Source: Planctomycetales bacterium (GTDB lineage: Bacteria > Planctomycetota > Planctomycetia > Planctomycetales > Planctomycetaceae). Taken from it: a DNA stretch of 64,000 nucleotides. Positions 62,096 to 64,000 of this stretch are shown here, one piece after another. The first letter of the stretch is position 1. Each line of letters begins with the position of its first letter. The position numbers and the translations under genes were made by a program. The stretch is from contig JAPLOA010000087.1 in the NCBI GenBank assembly GCA_026400835.1, positions 186,001-250,000 of the forward strand. Direction: 5' to 3'. Under the pieces are notes generated by a model that had not been told where the DNA came from, ran no database searches, and saw nothing but the letters and a program-made list of their open reading frames with translations.

Positions 62096-63148
62096 ATGAA
62101 ATCTCGTTCGCATAGTTTTGAAGTACGCCCTGCGAACTCCAATATCCGATCGGGCTTCACGCTGATTGAACTTCTGGTGGTTATTGCCATCATCGGAGTC
62201 CTTGTGGCAATCCTGCTGCCGGCTGTTCAGGCGGCTCGTGCGGCTGCTCGAAGAACGCAATGCCTGAGTAACCTCAAACAACTCGGGTTGGCGATCCATA
62301 ACTTTCACGATGCCAATCGAATGTTCCCTCCGGCTCGGCTGATCCTGAATTCCAATCGAGCGTCAATTAGTAGTGACGGAACCGACACGGGGCTTGATGA
62401 GCCGACATGGCTGATTCATATTCTGCCGCACCTTGAGCAATCGGCGTTATTCAGTCAGTGGGACGTGTATAAGCCGTTCGGTCTGCATTCCTCCGAGGCT
62501 CGATCAGCGGTGGTTTCCACTTTTCTGTGCCCGGAAAGGCACTCTGCTTCTGATGCAGTGACCAAGGACGTTCAGGTTGAGATTCGATTTCCCTGCGGCT
62601 GCAAAGGAGGAATCCAGTCAATCCCCGGCGGAACTGTCGCGGATTATGTCGCAAATCATGGAGACAATTCCCCGGGAGCAGCCGGCCTGCCTACAGATTT
62701 TTACTGGGGTGGCTATGGCACAGGAGTCCTGATTTCCAGTACGCCGGAGATTGACGAAGCAAAGTCAGTTGATGGAGAGATTGTTTTAAAACGTCGTTGG
62801 CTCGATACAGTCTCCATGAGTGATTTAAAAGACGGAACCAGCCAGACAATCCTCGTGGGTGAACCTCACGTACCGCCCGACAAGCTCTCACAGAGCCCGT
62901 GGAATGGCCCAGCTTATATGGGTCGGCATCTGACTCATTTTGCCAGAATCGGCGGCCCCGGAGTTCCAATCGCGCATCACCCCAACGATCAGCGAGCCTC
63001 CGTTTACTCCTTCGGCAGTGCACATACCGGAATGTGCCAGTTCGCTTTTGCTGACGGCAGCGCGAGGGCGGTCAATTCCAGCCTCAACACCCGAATATTG
63101 GCCAGTCTCTGTCATCGATCTGACGGTGTTCAGGTTGGTGACTTTTAA
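62096..63148 (+). CDS. DUF1559 pseudopilin-like protein
   Basis: About 350 residues. A type IV pilin/type II secretion N-terminal signal (RSGFTLIELLVVIAIIGVLV) with Gly-Phe cleavage site leads to LLPAVQAARAAARRTQCLSNLK and the DUF1559 body (LAIHNFHDANRMFPPA ... SAHTGMCQFAFADGSARAV). Planctomycetes have very many of these; they are thought to be processed by prepilin peptidase and to form cell-surface fibres or pores, but no single role is established. The start at 62096 is chosen because the pilin signal follows closely. The next gene starts 10 bases later. Confidence 0.9.
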   Translation: MKSRSHSFEVRPANSNIRSGFTLIELLVVIAIIGVLVAILLPAVQAARAAARRTQCLSNLKQLGLAIHNFHDANRMFPPARLILNSNRASISSDGTDTGLDEPTWLIHILPHLEQSALFSQWDVYKPFGLHSSEARSAVVSTFLCPERHSASDAVTKDVQVEIRFPCGCKGGIQSIPGGTVADYVANHGDNSPGAAGLPTDFYWGGYGTGVLISSTPEIDEAKSVDGEIVLKRRWLDTVSMSDLKDGTSQTILVGEPHVPPDKLSQSPWNGPAYMGRHLTHFARIGGPGVPIAHHPNDQRASVYSFGSAHTGMCQFAFADGSARAVNSSLNTRILASLCHRSDGVQVGDF

Positions 63149-63158
63149 GAACCCGCTC

Positions 63159-63611
63159 ATGACAGTCCTTTCGAGCTTTCACTCTGGCCGTCGCACCATC
63201 CTCGCTGCGGCGATCGTTCTGATCATCACATCGAATGGATGCGGTGAAAAGCAACCGACGACCTATCCAGTAAAAGGACGAGTTATCTTTTCAGATGGCA
63301 AACCCGTCATGCTGGGGACAGTTGAACTGCTTTCCAAAGCTGGAACAATGAACGCTCAGGGATCGATTCAGCCTGATGGCACCTTCATCCTTGGCACATT
63401 CGCCAGAAATGATGGCGCTGTTGAAGGGACACACAAAGCGATCGTCATGCAGATGATCGTGAGTGATGGTCTCGCGAGACATTCGATGGATCATGGCGAT
63501 CCGATCGATCCGCTTTACAGCTCCTATTCGTCATCTCCGCTGACCGCGATCGTTCAACCCACGGCGTCCAACGAGATCACGTTGACTGTAGAACGCGCCA
63601 AGCGAAAGTAA
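63159..63611 (+). CDS. Small lipoprotein of the DUF1559 operon
   Basis: About 150 residues. A signal (RTILAAAIVLIITSNGC) with a lipobox-like SNGC is followed by YPVKGRVIFSDGKPVMLGTVELLS, a carboxypeptidase-regulatory-like fold also seen in other planctomycete lipoproteins, and a beta-rich rest. It is the standard partner of DUF1559 genes and should be membrane-anchored on the outside. Function unknown. Confidence 0.8.
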   Translation: MTVLSSFHSGRRTILAAAIVLIITSNGCGEKQPTTYPVKGRVIFSDGKPVMLGTVELLSKAGTMNAQGSIQPDGTFILGTFARNDGAVEGTHKAIVMQMIVSDGLARHSMDHGDPIDPLYSSYSSSPLTAIVQPTASNEITLTVERAKRK

Positions 63612-63761
63612 GGGCGTGTCCTGAGTACGGATCTCACCCCCACTTGTGATTTCCGAAGAAATGCCCTCGCAATACCATTTGACAAATCGCACAAGTCATT
63701 AGAATGTTCGGTACTGGTCGGGCTCTAAGTTGGTTGTTCAATACTACTTGGCCCAGAGAGC

Positions 63762-64000
63762 ATGCATACGCGTCGCTTTCAAATTCTTACTTCGCTTCAG
63801 GTTGCGCTGCAACTCCTGACTCCCGCGATCGCCCCGTGGCTGCATTCGTTTGTAGAGTGTGGTGGCGTGCAGCACTGCACGTCGACTCTGGAATCCCATG
63901 CCCCGTCAGCCTCCCCGACACAGCGTCCGTTGGCTCGCTGCCTGCCCGGGTGTTGCCACGACCATGGCAATGACATAGCCGGCTCAGCAACCCACTCATC
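63762..64000 (+). CDS. Partial Cys/His-rich secreted protein (cut by the right edge)
   Basis: From an ATG at 63762 one frame stays open to the end of the window (79 codons). It begins MHTRRFQILTSLQVALQLLT, a plausible signal sequence, and then carries several Cys and His (SFVECGGVQHC, CLPGCCHDHGND). A metal-binding surface or periplasmic role is a guess. The C-terminus is outside the window. Other frames here are less protein-like. The preceding gap (63612-63761) holds nothing evident. Confidence 0.45.
   Translation, partial: MHTRRFQILTSLQVALQLLTPAIAPWLHSFVECGGVQHCTSTLESHAPSASPTQRPLARCLPGCCHDHGNDIAGSATHS

Overview
The window reads as chromosomal DNA of a planctomycete (Planctomycetota, probably order Planctomycetales; the genus cannot be fixed from this sequence). 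Evidence for this: two DUF1501 Tat proteins, one beside a DUF1549/DUF1553 protein; a propeller/HEAT/cytochrome c 'membrane-bound dehydrogenase'; a DUF1559 pseudopilin followed by a small lipoprotein; a giant LEPR-XLL/DUF4347 protein; and many short dispersed palindromes between genes. No rRNA, tRNA, CRISPR array, prophage or intact insertion sequence was recognised.

Layout. 1-5.2 kb: a rhomboid-family membrane protease, an 880-base gene-free stretch, an unknown protein, and a nagA-glycosylasparaginase pair that fits degradation of N-linked glycans. 5.2-12.8 kb: the heme/propeller dehydrogenase, a secreted DPP-IV-like peptidase, a small lipoprotein and a secreted PQQ-type propeller. 12.9-18 kb: an ABC-2 permease without a neighbouring ATPase, a CorA-type metal channel, a Met/Pro/Tyr/Gln-rich secreted protein, and a tail-anchored kinase-like protein that has lost catalytic residues. 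18-25.3 kb: two DUF1501 proteins, a DUF1549/EF-hand/DUF1553 protein and a UxaA-family dehydratase. 25.6-33.4 kb: a membrane coiled-coil protein, ferrochelatase with a Cys-rich tail, a HAD phosphatase, glucose-6-phosphate dehydrogenase, a lipase-like hydrolase and a zinc alcohol dehydrogenase. 33.5-39.4 kb: ImuB, a decayed ABC-permease remnant and two secreted alpha/beta hydrolases.

39.4-60.1 kb is the most unusual part. A TolC-family protein with a long low-complexity N-terminal region is followed after three bases by a SecA-like ATPase that lacks the usual C-terminal helical domains, and then by a large Hsp70-family protein. Divergent from these is a 3156-residue surface-type protein with an LEPR-XLL N-terminus, DUF4347, a beta-helix, and Ig-like domains interrupted by LamG and DUF2341 modules. 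Directly after it lies a hybrid histidine kinase. My inference, untested, is that this is a locus for export, folding and control of one giant cell-surface protein.

60.2-64 kb: an FdxA-type 7Fe ferredoxin with a clear terminator, an ECF-like sigma factor, a DUF1559 pseudopilin plus lipoprotein pair, and the start of a Cys/His-rich secreted protein cut by the right edge.
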